From the NCBI RefSeq assembly GCF_000224145.3, contig NC_020166.2:5447050-5511049 (forward strand): 64,000 nt of DNA. The letters run 5' to 3'. The notes under the pieces were generated by a model. It saw nothing but the letters and a program-made list of their open reading frames with translations, was not told the origin of the DNA and searched no databases. The position numbers were made by a program, and so were the translations under genes. Position 1 is the stretch's first letter. Each line of letters begins with the position of its first letter. Shown one piece after another: positions 52,101-62,586 of this stretch. Source of the stretch: Ciona intestinalis. Taxonomy: Eukaryota; Chordata; Ascidiacea; Phlebobranchia; Cionidae.

Positions 52101-52864
52101 TTCGCTGTAATAGGAATTTTCTGTAACACTTTAGTTGTTCTAATACGAAATAAATCAATTAAATTAAAAAAGTACGGGTATTTTGTGTAGGTGATGTTAA
52201 ATATAATATAAAACACTTTACAATGTGTTTGCGTTCATTCAAAAACAGCATAGTGATTTTAGAAACAAAAATATTTTTTGCGCTTTTGCTGTACTCAAAA
52301 AACACTCGAGTTACGACTTTCTGTACGGAATCGCTGCGACTACATTTCGAAGATCCACTATAAAACATATTCGGCTTTAAATCAAAATTTGTAGTAATTG
52401 TGTGGCGGGGCTTCAGACCAGGTGCTACCTTCTGCCGATGTTGGCGTTGTAATCACAACTGACGGCTGAGTCGAACTTATTGTTTCTGTATTGCTTGTGG
52501 TATTTGTTGACAATTGTGGTTTACTGCTGTTGTTGTTGTCTGTGCTTGATGTTACAGTTGCTGAAACATTTGTCGGTGCCGTTGTGTTACTGCTGGGTGG
52601 AGGTGTTGAATTTGCCGAACTGTTTGACGGTGCACTTGAACTGCTTGTAGTATTATCTGTTATTGTAGCAGTAGCGCTAATGCTGGGTTGAGTAGTTGTA
52701 GCGGTGCTGTTGTTCGGTTGTGGTGACGGCATGACAGCCGTATCAGTTGACTTACTGACAGTCATAGTTGTTGTTGTTGTTGAATTCATTGTTGTTGCTT
52801 TGGAAACATCGGAAGTCAACAGAAGACAGAGGACAGACACAGCAATGACAACAATACGAAGCAT
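49143..52864 (-). CDS. Mucin-like transmembrane protein with three EGF modules
   Basis: Eleven exons join in phase: 52864-52429, 52104-51976, 51910-51819, 51652-51503, 51287-51206, 50748-50608, 50297-50187, 50118-49967, 49669-49616, 49321-49265 and 49196-49143, which ends in a donor. Exon 1 encodes a signal peptide (MLRIVVIAVSVLCLLLT) and about 120 residues of Thr/Ser/Asn/Pro-rich mucin-like sequence. Then come EGF1 (six Cys, from NQCQQVPSVC), a stretch of about 100 residues with SEA-like patterning (LNPIYKNTNGY, ETIQKAMQDGL), EGF2 (AVCDQYEGYC) and EGF3 (DICNTDSDC). One membrane helix (WLLVFITVGGSLLLILIAVL) follows, then a basic stop-transfer (SKSKSSKKSKS). The cytoplasmic tail carries tyrosines (NPFYDKK, KTFNYKF, ENYKRRS). 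The order mucin-EGF-SEA-EGF-TM resembles vertebrate membrane mucins and IMPG proteins. A surface or epithelial role is inferred. The SEA call is weak. Confidence 0.85.
49389..49579 (+). mobile_element. MITE copy 8
   Basis: Intron copy (mucin-like gene): GTGAGGAAAGATGACACACC, TTGGTAGTAAACAAAGGACA, TTAATTGTTTAAAACACGAT. The right end is eroded (TCTTCCCCACCCCACTC). Confidence 0.8.
49715..49914 (-). mobile_element. MITE copy 9, full length
   Basis: Intron copy, reverse orientation: TATAGTAAGGTGGGGGAAGG, TTTAGCACATAATATC, TTTGTTTACTACTAAACGGG, GTCCCGTCTTCCCCCAGCCT. It lies between exons 8 and 9 of the mucin-like gene. Confidence 0.88.
50893..50968 (-). mobile_element. MITE right-end remnant
   Basis: TTTTCTTTGTTCACTACTAA and CTGTCCCATCTTACCCCACC remain from a reverse-orientation copy in the intron upstream of the EGF2 exon. 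Confidence 0.7.
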
Positions 52865-53700
52865 TTTATCATAAACGTTTTAAACTTCTGCGCGTATATA
52901 GTGAAAGAGAGTTCTGTGTATGCTGCTGGAATTAAATCAAATTATTTCTAAATTCTATATTTAACACATTTTTAAATTCTATATTAAACACTGCTACTTT
53001 GCGTTCTTTCCTTTTTTGAAGTGAAGAAACGAATACCCAACCCAAACAACTTAGAAAACTAATAACTGACCCACAGAACAAAATGTATATATAGGCGACG
53101 TCGTAAAAGTTGAAATCATTAGTTAAACAGTGGTCTATTATACTCTTATGGTTGCCACGACCGCGCAATATTTGCTTAACGGTAAAGCCATATTTAAATT
53201 ATCCGCAGTGTTTAGTGAAATGCAAACATAAAATTAAGAAGTAGATAATAGGTAAAGTATAGAATACGTTTTGTTATATATGTATATCTGGCATACGGGA
53301 ACAAGAACGACCACCAAAAAAGTAACTGTAGTTATGATACTCGAAAATGTGCGATACTTTTGATTAAAGTTTTATTACATCATCGCTTTTCGTTCTTTGT
53401 TGACCGAGCCGTGTGTACCTCTGCTGACGTCATTCGGTTATGCTCTGTTTAAACACGTGAGATGTTTTGCGTAATAAATTGCACCAATAAAACGAGTCAG
53501 CGTGAAAAAAGCGCACACGCACAAACAATTCTAATGAAAAACGTTCGACTGTATGCATAGTGGGATGGGCTGACTTCGGAATTTACAAAGATCGCAAACT
53601 ACGTCGAATCTTTCAAAATGTTTTATTTGTTGTTGTTTTAAAAAAATGTTTCTTTGACAAATTTACCAACACATTACACATGCATGTTTTTGCATTTACA

Positions 53701-53858
53701 CTGTAATATCCAAACATCCTGATTGTATTTTAATCAGTTAACATCGGTTCCTAGAAGTCGTGGGGGTATAGTTTTATAATTCTTCTTTGTTGACTACTAA
53801 ATGGATAGAGAAAATAGAAATAAAAGGTGTCTTATCTTTCCTCACCCTATACTGTATG
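53701..53858 (-). mobile_element. MITE copy 10, left end lost
   Basis: Reverse copy: AATATCCAAACATCCTGATT, TCTTTGTTGACTACTAAATG and GTGTCTTATCTTTCCTCACC. It lies between the two candidate first exons of the mucin-like gene. Confidence 0.75.
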
Positions 53859-54652
53859 TGAATTCCATTGAAAATAAAGCGCTTGATAACATTAATTACA
53901 TGGAACGGGAAAGTGCCGCACTTGATATAGGATAGCGTATTTTTTAAACAAGCTTTAATATTTTAAACATAACTATTCCTATACAGTTGATAGTTCATAT
54001 TTATACTTTCATGTAGTTTCGCTTGGTTTACAAAGAACGGAACCGCAGGCATCAAACCACACCGACGCAATAGTTTTCTGTTTTAACGACTCGTTTTATG
54101 GACAGGCGTTTTATGTAACAATGCTGTTCGAAACGAACAAGGCTAATATTTGAGAACGATTCTTTACTGGTTTCAGGAAATCGATATTGAAATACATAGG
54201 TAGATGTCAGGTTATACAATAACTCTTTTAATACGACTCTATATAACAAATTGTTCTTATACTATAAGGCTATATAGTATCACACCTTTGAAATAACTGT
54301 CATTAAACACTGTTGTCAGCAAAACCTGGGCAAAACCACTGCTTTAGATAAATGAGCCAGTTTTCATACCACCGGTGTTTGGTTTTTATATTTAAACGGT
54401 TTGAAGCCAACATAGACTAGCCAGATTCAATTCCAGGTACAAAAAATATGCTAGCAGTAAAGTATCAAAAATAGTGACCGCTTTAAATAATTTTAAAAGT
54501 GAAAATAAAATGATATACAAAAGTAATGCACTTGCTGTAGTGTACGGAGCAGATATAGAATATTGTATAGTGTATTAAATAATAGACAGAAAAATGTTAC
54601 AGTATTATTCGACAGCATTTTAATTTGTTCCGACTTACCCTCTGTATTTTAA

Positions 54653-54834
54653 AATGGGACACCTTTTACCTCTATTTTCTTGCCCCGTTTAGTAGTGAAC
54701 AAAGAACATTCAAAAAATTATAAAACTATATGCCCATGACTTCCATTGACCGTTAGTAATTGTTTAAAACACGATCAGGATATTTAGATATTATGTGCTA
54801 AAGGTATCCCATCTTCTCCCACCCTACTATATAA
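54653..54834 (+). mobile_element. MITE copy 11
   Basis: Forward copy: AAATGGGACACCTTTTACCT, AGTAGTGAACAAAGAACATT, GTAATTGTTTAAAACACGAT and CATCTTCTCCCACCCTACTA. The extreme left end is eroded. It lies about 110 nt downstream of the signal-peptide exon at 54946. Confidence 0.82.
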
Positions 54835-54945
54835 AGTATAACATGTAATATATATAAGAAAGCGGCAATGTTTCCGCAGCAATGTTTTAAAATGCACTTT
54901 ACATGACTTGACCAAAAAATAAAGTATGAATTCATATTTTCTTAC

Positions 54946-55039
54946 CGTCGTCTCCGCTTCCGACCCCACTCTGCGCCAAAGTTTGACAGATAAAGTTGAC
55001 CAGCAATAAAATGCACGTTCCTTTAATTTTCTTGTTCAT
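54946..55039 (-). CDS. Orphan signal-peptide exon, possible alternative start of the mucin-like gene
   Basis: The ATG at 55039 begins a signal peptide (MNKKIKGTCILLLVNFICQT, then LAQSGVGSGDD). The exon ends in a good GTAAGA donor in phase 1. No further exon of a separate gene was found on this strand before 52864. The first phase-1 acceptor with a sensible product is the EGF1 exon at 52104, which would give SGDDANQCQQ. This is either an alternative promoter giving a form without the mucin segment, or the first exon of an unresolved gene. Confidence 0.55.
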
Positions 55040-56916
55040 TATTTTGTATAGAAATTTAGAAGCAGGTAGAAAGTTTTAGTAATTGTCTCTGCGTAAGAAA
55101 AGTCAGCGCGTGTTAGTTTTATATTTAAATTTTTTTAAAAATATTCAGAACGCGAAATAAGCTACTTCCTTCTGAACTACTTCTAAATTATCTATATTTA
55201 TATTCACTTAAGAAAATACTGCACACATTTGTTATATAATCGTGTCGTTAGTTTCCGCCCACTTTTAACAGAAAAAAATGTATCTTAACCCGAACTGAAA
55301 AATAAGAGAATGCTATTCACGACTTCACCACATATTTATTACTTCTGTTCTCCTACCATCGCGGGCTATATGAGAATGACAAAATCACGAGTGCCCAGAG
55401 TATATATATAGGAGATTAAAACTGAACTACGCACACATTCGAGCGCTACAGAGTCCTCGACAATATTGGTTTATTAATATTGTTAGTTATTACCCCTAAA
55501 CCATGTTTAACCCAATATAAGTTTCACCGCAAATAAGTTTTCCGTTTATTTGTTGACCATAAACCTGACACGATAAACGCATTATATAGTAGGATTGGGG
55601 AAGATGGGACACCTTTAGCACATGATATTTAAATATCCAAATCGTATTTTAAACAATAACCAATGGTCTATATGGGAGTCGTGAGGATACGGTTTTATAA
55701 TTCTTTGAATGTTCTTTGTTAACTACCAAATGCGACGAGAAAATAGAATGAAAAAGTGTGCCATCTTCCCCCACACTTTTATACTGAAAAAGGTGTCCCA
55801 TCTTCCCCCACGCTACTATACAGACGAAATTTAAGTTAAATTGTAGATTTAAATAAATGGCGTTAAAATTTATTGCTATACAACGTAACTACACTATACA
55901 CTACAAAGAAATTCGTAACAGAAACGTGTGCAGTTTAGATTTATTTATCTATATCAATCATTTTTAGTTGTAAAATATCTAATTACGTTTTTACCTTAAA
56001 ACCTTAGATTGTTATAAATGAAACCAAGACTCTCATAGACACCTTTGCATTTATTTAGTAGTAAGCATACATGTAATGGACGTATTATAACCAATTATTT
56101 GGTGCTGTATCTGTAACATTGTTTTACATTCAAACATTACGTTAATTGGCCCAGATAAGCAGAACTATTACGTAATTCGTATGTGTAATTTGACCACGTG
56201 ATATGATTAAGCGTTATGTACATACCAAAGCAATTAAAAGCACTCGTGAGTGTGCCAAGCATAGCAAGATTACGCGCTTGCGTATACTGGAGAAATGACT
56301 TTCGTATTGCTGGGCATTGCACTGTTAGTACGTCAATACAAGCATAGTTGGTATACTCACATGCTTGTAATTGTGACAGAAATATATTCGTTGTTAGCTT
56401 TGCAATAGTCATCAGAAATGATTAACACATCTTGCATTTTAACATTAAACTAACCGTGTCAACTGTCAACAAATCAACCGATTTGGGTTCACACAAATCA
56501 ACAATTAAACGAATTAAAAGGTATAGAAAAACGTATCGTCCCGACAATTTACGTCAGAATTGGACTTGAGGTTTATAATTTTAAAACTGAGAAATGAATT
56601 GTTTATGCGGGTTTGAAATGATGAAAAGAGTTACGTAATTGTTTTTATTTTCTTTCACTTTACTTTCAAACGTTATTTAATATTTTACCGTTTATCGAAT
56701 GTTCGCTTTTTGATAGATTTAAAAATAAGGTATATTACTTAATCACAGTCATTAATTATTTCGCACGGCCTATCTCACTTTGTATACCCGTCTTCCCCCA
56801 TAACTATATTTAAACACTAATAGTTTTTCAATACAATGGTTTATTTCTTAACAAGATCAACTATGGGGTCGACATGTTCAATAGCACTCAACCAAGTGGT
56901 GCTGTTCCATTACAGC
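55040..56916. other. Spacer; AT-rich with one MITE
   Basis: No supported gene. An ORF at 56137-56412 (minus, 91 codons) has mixed composition without signal peptide or splice sites. A short MITE-end remnant (CCCGTCTTCCCCCATAACTA) lies near 56785. The polyadenylation signal AATAAA of the small peptide gene lies at 56840-56845 on the minus strand. Confidence 0.45.
55582..55820 (-). mobile_element. MITE copy 12 with duplicated right end
   Basis: A full reverse copy (TATAGTAGGATTGGGGAAGA ... GTGCCATCTTCCCCCACACT) is directly followed by a second right end (AAGGTGTCCCATCTTCCCCC ACGCTACTATA). This suggests a nested insertion or end duplication. Confidence 0.82.
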
Positions 56917-57566
56917 TTACAAAGGAAGTTGCTCCAAGCCCAACATAAGTTCACCTGGAATACAGAAATGGTTAATTGCATTAGACATGAACAAATATTA
57001 ACCTATTAATTATGAGTGGCGTGGCTACAACACCCAGTTTTAATATGCTTGCGAGTTAACATGTATTTGTAAGTTTATAGGTTGTTTATATACTTTTTTC
57101 ATTACTTTTATGTAACAGGTTACCCATTAGAGAAACCATAATGGACCGTTTATTGGAGCAATTTTAAATAATTCACTTACTTAGTTCAGCATCTTCGTTT
57201 TCCATTTCCTGGGACAAGGATTCCATGGCATCAGCTGTAATGTAAACTTAGTTAAAATGGTATGAATCCCCACATAAGATACTTTTATACGTGCTGCTGC
57301 ATATGATGTATGGGACACTTTGTGCCCTTTTATCATAAAGACTTACAGTCCGCGTTTTGCTTGTAGGCCCACGCGTCCGCTTTTTGCTTGTACGGCCACG
57401 CGTCCGCTTTTTGCTTGTACGGCCACGCGTCCGCTTTTTGCTTGTATGGCCACGCGTCCGCTTTTTGCTTGTACGGCCATGCGTCTTTTTGCTTGAACGA
57501 CAAGGCGGTTTCGACGAGAACAAGGAGACCAACAAGGGTCAGGAGAAATACGGCTGAGTTATTCAT
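56917..57566 (-). CDS. Small secreted precursor with tandem KQKADAWPY repeats
   Basis: Three exons (57566-57347, 57234-57181, 56954-56917) join in phase to give 103 residues. Residues 1 to about 23 form a signal peptide (MNNSAVFLLTLVGLLVLVET). Residues about 25-72 are five tandem nonapeptide units, KQK(A)DAWPY, with the last unit reading DAWAY and the first lacking one Ala. The rest is acidic (DAMESLSQEMENEDAELSE) and ends LEQLPL. The repeat is cationic and aromatic and the tail anionic, the layout seen in several ascidian antimicrobial precursors; repetitive neuropeptide precursors share it too. No dibasic cleavage sites flank the units. The ATG follows TTTTTTTACAG directly, so either a 5'UTR intron or SL trans-splicing is likely. 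AATAAA lies at 56840. Function is not known. Confidence 0.85.
57354..57500 (-). repeat. 27-bp coding tandem repeat, about five units
   Basis: Each unit reads AAGCAAAAAGCGGACGCGTG plus GCCGTAC on the minus strand. Units differ at only a few bases, mostly third positions, so the array is young or kept uniform by unequal exchange. The GCGGACGCGTGG core makes it a local GC peak. Confidence 0.9.
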
Positions 57567-58443
57567 CTGTAAAAAAATATATATATGTAAAACAACTACT
57601 ATATACATTACAAAGTAAAAACCAATTTCTATTGTATATAACGCATTTATGTAACATTCTACTATATAGCTGGTGCTCGATTTGGCAACGTGTCTGCGCC
57701 TATTTAAGGTACAAGGCACTGCTGCGTCGAACGAATATTCATCATCGTATATATACCTTTATTGCCTGGGAACTTTTCTGCAGCGCCTTCTCATATGCAA
57801 GATAGCAGGAAATTACAATATAATTTTTAATCTTTTGTTCAATTTTATTCCTGCCTCGTAGTTTCCGATAACAGAAAACTCCTAAAATATTTTCATTGTT
57901 GGTTGCTGGGAACTTAATAATGTTACGAAAACACAAAACACCAATAACTATTATATCCCGCCAACCAAGGATACGCGATTATTATTGTCGTTTGTTTGCT
58001 GCTGGGAACGGAATCAAAATAATCAGCAAACCGGCTTTTCCAACACAATAGCTTTAACTCTTTGTTATTCCCTTCCTTCAAATGATTATTCCACCATAGC
58101 TGTTTTCGGTGTCCGACAAAAGCAATGATTGGCTTTTTCCCTGCAGCTTATACCGGGAGTTAAAAAAATACATTTTTCCGTGGGAACGCTCGGTTTTAAT
58201 GCAATTTCTCTTTAACAGTTGTGTTTAGTCAAACTCTACTTTTAAAAATGGTTAAATGCCAGTCCAAAACTGATTATGAAACGCTGCAGTTTATTTAATA
58301 ATCGGAAATTGCTTTATGTTGTATTTATTGCAATATATAATAAAAGAAAATTGCACAATATCAGTCCAAAAGGTAATACAGTACGTGTATAAAAAATGTA
58401 ACACTGTGTATACGATTGTGGCATAACATGTTCTGGTTTCCGA
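57567..58443. other. 5' flank of the peptide gene and 3' flank of the IL-17-like gene
   Basis: No further gene. On the minus strand a TTAAATAGGCGC stretch (57697-57710 region) could serve as a TATA-type element for the peptide gene, with a 5'UTR exon or outron between it and the ATG. AATAAA for the IL-17-like gene lies at 58324-58329 (minus). Confidence 0.4.
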
Positions 58444-59348
58444 CTATCCCGCTGTGTGGTTGCAGGTAGCTCTTGGCTGCAGTGGAACACACTTGCAGAA
58501 AGCAGGCAGGTCCAACTCAACTGTGGAACCAGTGCGTGGTGTCACAACAACGGTGCGCCGGACCGCAACGCCTTTAATTTCTGGTAACGCTTGACAAGTG
58601 ATTGGGTTGTAACAGGTTCTGCTGCAAGCGACAATGCTGATGTACGCCTCTTCCAAATTTCGGCACACCAAAGTAATTTGGCGCCACCTGGCGACAGCTT
58701 CATAGTGCGTTGTGCTGCTATGTACGCTGCATCCGTACTGGCGAAGAGACCTGCACAATCGAAGTAATACTTGTAAGTGGAAATGTGTAAACAACCCTTG
58801 CCTATTTTTTTTCGTTAGCTTGTTAATTATAGTAACATGTAACAGTAACATCGAATGAATTACCCAATCAGCAGTTAAAGAATTAATGAAACTTGCTTTA
58901 TCCTCGAGCGGCCGGAAAACGACAGTCGTTATAACACAGGCGTGTTACCATGTATGCTGTACAGTTGTTAGTGATTGTTTTTTTTCTGTGGGGTTAATAA
59001 TTTAAACAACCGATTAGTGACCACCGGGTTGAAGCAATTGTCGTTAATTGCCCAGGAACACATACCCCCGCAAAGGTAGCAGAGAGGAGCCTTGAGCCCT
59101 CCCCTCTGGGTTAGTGGCAAGCGCGCACTATGCCACACCGCCAGACGATAAACAAACAAGTATTACAATACTGTTTCAAATTGATTTATACATTAACACA
59201 GGTTTTGCTATACGCCGTTTCAGTTTCATTACCTTCTGTCTCTGCCAGAAACACTTCTTGCCACTCGTTTAAACATTTCTCCCTTTGTCTCTTCTTTAGA
59301 GCATACAGATGCCACCAAGGCGAATATAACGACAAGAATACACGCCTG

Positions 59349-59383
<35 letters not shown>

Positions 59384-60185
59384 TAAGACTGCATTCCCGT
59401 CTCGTTTGTCTTCCGGATGTATTGTTTAATAAGCAGGTGTGGAATGCAATATACAGATATTTCTCTCAAACACAATTTATAATAGTAATATAATACTAAT
59501 ATGCCTAGAGGTCAGAAGTTATCGTATTGTATAAGTATGGTGGGGAAAGACGGGACACCTTTAGCACATAACATCCAAATATATTGATCGTGTTATAACC
59601 AATTAACAACGGCCGTCTATATAGTCGTGAGGATACAGGTTTACAATTCTTTAAATGTTCTTTGTTTATTACCAAATGGGACGAGAAAATAGAATGATAA
59701 TGTGTCCCATCTTCCCCCATCCTACTATATAAAGTAATGTAACTTTTAAACGACATATTTAACACGAATGGAACAATAATTGCAGATATTGTTTATACAA
59801 GTGGAACGAATGAACGATTAAATGTTGCAGATAATATAACAATGAGTTTTATTATATAGTAGGATGGGGGAAATTGGGACACCTTTAGCACCTAATATCC
59901 GAATATGGGAGTTGTGAGGATACGGGTTTATAATTATTTAAATGTTCTTTGTTTAATACCAAATGGGACGAGAAAATAAAATGAAAAGGTGTCCCATCTT
60001 CCCCCACCTTACTATATATAGGTTGGGTCCAAGACCAAAGCGTGCCAGGGTCCCGGTACATGCGACTTACCTCCAAATTAAACTTTTACCTCGTCTAACT
60101 ACATGCAATTCAACGCGTTAATAGCACGCATTACAATTAGTTACCATACAGGTAGTAAGATACATGCCCTTACCTTAAAATGCAT
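58444..60185 (-). CDS. IL17-like: IL-17-like secreted cytokine A
   Basis: Three exons (60185-60174, 59345-59233, 58750-58444) join in phase to give 143 residues. The 12-nt first exon (MHFK) plus exon 2 make a signal peptide (MHFKACILVVIFALVASVCS). A basic, possibly cleaved segment follows (GRDRRS). The cystine-knot-like domain runs from RWRQITLVC through VACSRTCYNPITC, VRRTVVV and FCKCVP. The C-x-x-x-C pairing and closing CxCV fit the IL-17 fold (compare GCTCV in vertebrate IL-17), and its partner at 61623 shares the same positions. Ciona is known to have several IL-17 genes; which one this is I cannot say. Intron 1 holds two MITEs and an (AT)n tract, and intron 2 holds a SINE. AATAAA lies at 58324. 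Confidence 0.82.
58889..59142 (-). mobile_element. tRNA-derived SINE in the IL-17-like gene
   Basis: Read on the minus strand it begins GGCGGTGTGGCATAGTGCGC (a box-A-like TGGCATAGTG) and has a degenerate box-B-like GGGCTCAAGGCTC. It ends ATAACGACTGTCGTTTTCCG, GCCGCTCGAGG and a TTTCATT tail. The 3' block is shared with the fragment at 15.8 kb. It resembles the composite SINEs described from Ciona (Cics-type); the exact family is not checked. Confidence 0.7.
59349..59382. repeat. (AT)n microsatellite at an acceptor site
   Basis: About 16 AT units lie directly against the acceptor of exon 2 of the IL-17-like gene (exon begins 59345 on the minus strand), so tract length varies right at the polypyrimidine position. 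Confidence 0.9.
59531..59732 (-). mobile_element. MITE copy 13, full length
   Basis: TATGGTGGGGAAAGACGGGA, TTTAGCACATAACATC, TTTGTTTATTACCAAATGGG and GTCCCATCTTCCCCCATCCT. It lies in intron 1 of the IL-17-like gene A. Confidence 0.88.
59852..60020 (-). mobile_element. MITE copy 14, internally shortened
   Basis: Both ends are intact (ATATAGTAGGATGGGGGAAA and GTCCCATCTTCCCCCACCTT), but about 35 bp of the AATTGTTTAAA region is missing. It lies in the same intron as copy 13 and in the same orientation. Confidence 0.88.
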
Positions 60186-61622
60186 TTTATTTGTTCTTCG
60201 TTCGTCTTCGATGACTTGATCGTTCTCTTATTTGCTTTTTGCTTAGACTCCATCATTATGCAAACATGCATCGTTTTTATTTACACTTTAAAACCTGCCC
60301 GATACAAATACCGCATTATCTTTACGCATGATAGAATCTCCATAAATCGGTTTTCACCAGGGGAATTCCCAGCGCCGCTACAATATCTAGCGCGCATTAC
60401 GATCGACGTTACAACGTTCCATCACCACTGTGGTGATGAGGCAGATACCTTTGATCATTAAAACACCGAAACAGAATTACGTAATATTATTGGATATTCA
60501 AAATGTTTTTCACGCATGACTGGTTCGACATCTTGGCTTTTTATAAAGTTTTTTTTTTCTGTTTAACTTTAACCTAAACAGGGAATATTTCGTTATGATT
60601 ATTAGTTCGGCACTGCTTTGTTTAAACACAATAATGTAATGTAAAATGAACCATATGTAAATAAAGTCATGTTACGTAATAGAGAGTTGCGCGCAAGAGC
60701 GCGTTCATTTATAATAAAGAGAAAGCGGCGAATCTTTAACTCGATGGAGAAAACTTCTCTCCTGTTCAAACAAAGCACTACGTCACAAAAGACAACTAAA
60801 AACCCAATTCGCATCTGGTGGACGACTTTGCTTGCGCTCATCGAAGAATGACAATGTGGTATAAAACAAGTTACGTAAACTTCTCCGTAATTTCCGAGTG
60901 ATTTTCCAAAGATTTTGTTTGGATGCGAAAAGATTATGAATGAACCAAAGCTACCTTTGTGCGGATTTAGTTACCACATGACGTAAACCTGCAAAAGGAA
61001 CCGCAAGTGTATATAACTGTTAATGAACGGTGATTGAAACTTCTTAAATTAGAAGTTGATGTTGTCAAAAAAATTTGAAAACATTACTATCCGTTACCTT
61101 ACTAGGTTATACAGAAACTGAGATAATATTGCATACAAGTTAACTAAAAGTACACGTTCTGTGTGGTTTATTTAGTACGGTAAAACATGCGGGTTATATT
61201 GAGATTTAAGTCAGAATTACCCCATGGCCCACTCTGTTACAATCCATTAACCAAGTTTATATGTGACTTTATCAATAAAATATGAAAACCAACATATGAT
61301 TGAAATAACATTTACATAATTACGTAAAATTTAATCCGCCCTAACTTTGCGACGCGCGACCATGATACGCGAGTTCAACAGTGTGCTGCTGATGTGTTGT
61401 CGAGAGCGGGGAAACCCCGAACGGTACAGATCGCTCGGAAAGTTATGCTTATGTTTCTTCGGTCCAATACTACAGTGTTGGGAATAGGAAATACAACTAC
61501 CGACGGTTAAAAACAGTCATCAGGGGCAACATGGAATATTCATCAGTTCAAACATCGAGCAAAGAGCAAGACTCGAAAACGATTACTAAAGCGTCAGAAT
61601 ATATACGAAAGATATACCAAGC
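60186..61622. other. Shared upstream region of two divergent IL-17-like genes
   Basis: This 1.4-kb spacer has no supported gene; ORFs at 60602-60841 (minus) and 60669-60851 (plus) overlap. Because both genes start outward from it, it should contain both promoters. No TATA box was convincingly placed. Confidence 0.5.
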
Positions 61623-62247
61623 ATGTTTAAGCCAACAAAAGCAATTAAAATTGTAGCATTATTGTTGATCATATCAACAGTGGCGTCTTCAACAAGCAGC
61701 AGAAGATTGAAAAAGAAATTTATGAGCCAGCTGCACAAAACTGATCAAACGTTTCTTAAAAACCACATCCGCAAGGTAAGTTACATGGTTATTATAGACT
61801 ATACTATGACAATAATTAGTGCGTTTTCCCTAAGTCTTGTACGTATTTCATAGTGTTTTATAATGCACCTTACTCGACATTTTCTATGACAGTACGCCAA
61901 TAACAAAACAAACATATTAAATAAACTTAACATCATAGGTCAAAGAACACGGGTGGAATAGAGAAGATTCGTTTGCCCGTTGGAGGGAGGTTTCTCTGCA
62001 GTGCAAGAACTTGGAGATTGACGTCATACCTTCTGTTATTTGCGACCGGAGATGCATTAATCCTAACACTTGCAAACCAATCAAAGGCATGAAGGTGGTG
62101 CCGGTAATAAGGACTGTATCAGTTCGTGAAAGAGGCCAAACGACAGGCACAATTGAACTTGACATTCCGGTGTCATGTCACTGCGTTGCGAAGAGAGGAC
62201 GAAACACTTGCCAACATAAAAACAAACGTCGATCGAAAGGAAGATAG
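61623..62247 (+). CDS. IL17-like: IL-17-like secreted cytokine B
   Basis: Two exons (61623-61775, 61939-62247) join in phase 0 to give 153 residues. A signal peptide (MFKPTKAIKIVALLLIISTV) is followed by a basic stretch (SSRRLKKKF). The cysteine domain runs SLQCKNLEID, VICDRRCINPNTC, VVPVIRTVSV and SCHCVAKRGRNTC, with a basic tail (KNKRRSKGR). The motif RWR-x-x-(S/T)-L-x-C-x-N-L-E is shared with gene A, which is transcribed away from this one. Closing CHCV and VPV...V fit the IL-17 core. Gene B lacks the 12-nt first exon of gene A but keeps the intron before the domain in a different phase. Confidence 0.82.
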
Positions 62248-62586
62248 CGTCGACATCGAACATCTCGCTATCATGGGCGAAAGATTATGTTTTATGTCGA
62301 TAAAAAACGTAATATTTATTTATTTTTGCACATTTATGATGCTTACACATGTCGAATACAAAAACACTGTGAATACTGTATAATAATGACCCTAAATGAA
62401 AGACATTGTTGCTTAGAGTCAGATCAAGTCTAAAAAAGATTTCGAGTTTTTAGATGTATTACTCAACAGCATATACTTTCTGTATTAATATGGTCGTTTT
62501 AACGTTTCAAGGAGAGTTCATTTTGTATTGCTTTGAAACACAAGCTGCTTCTAAAATATATATGGCGATCTTCGTTAAATGAAGTT

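Noticed and set aside
57248-57557. Arg/Lys/Thr-rich and Arg/Val/Phe-rich ORFs over the tandem repeat
   Set aside because: These are other frames of the 27-bp coding repeat; only the frame with a signal peptide and phase-matched downstream exons is accepted.
60602-60851. Overlapping 79-codon (minus) and 60-codon (plus) ORFs between the IL-17-like genes
   Set aside because: Opposite-strand shadows in a probable promoter spacer, with no supporting signals.
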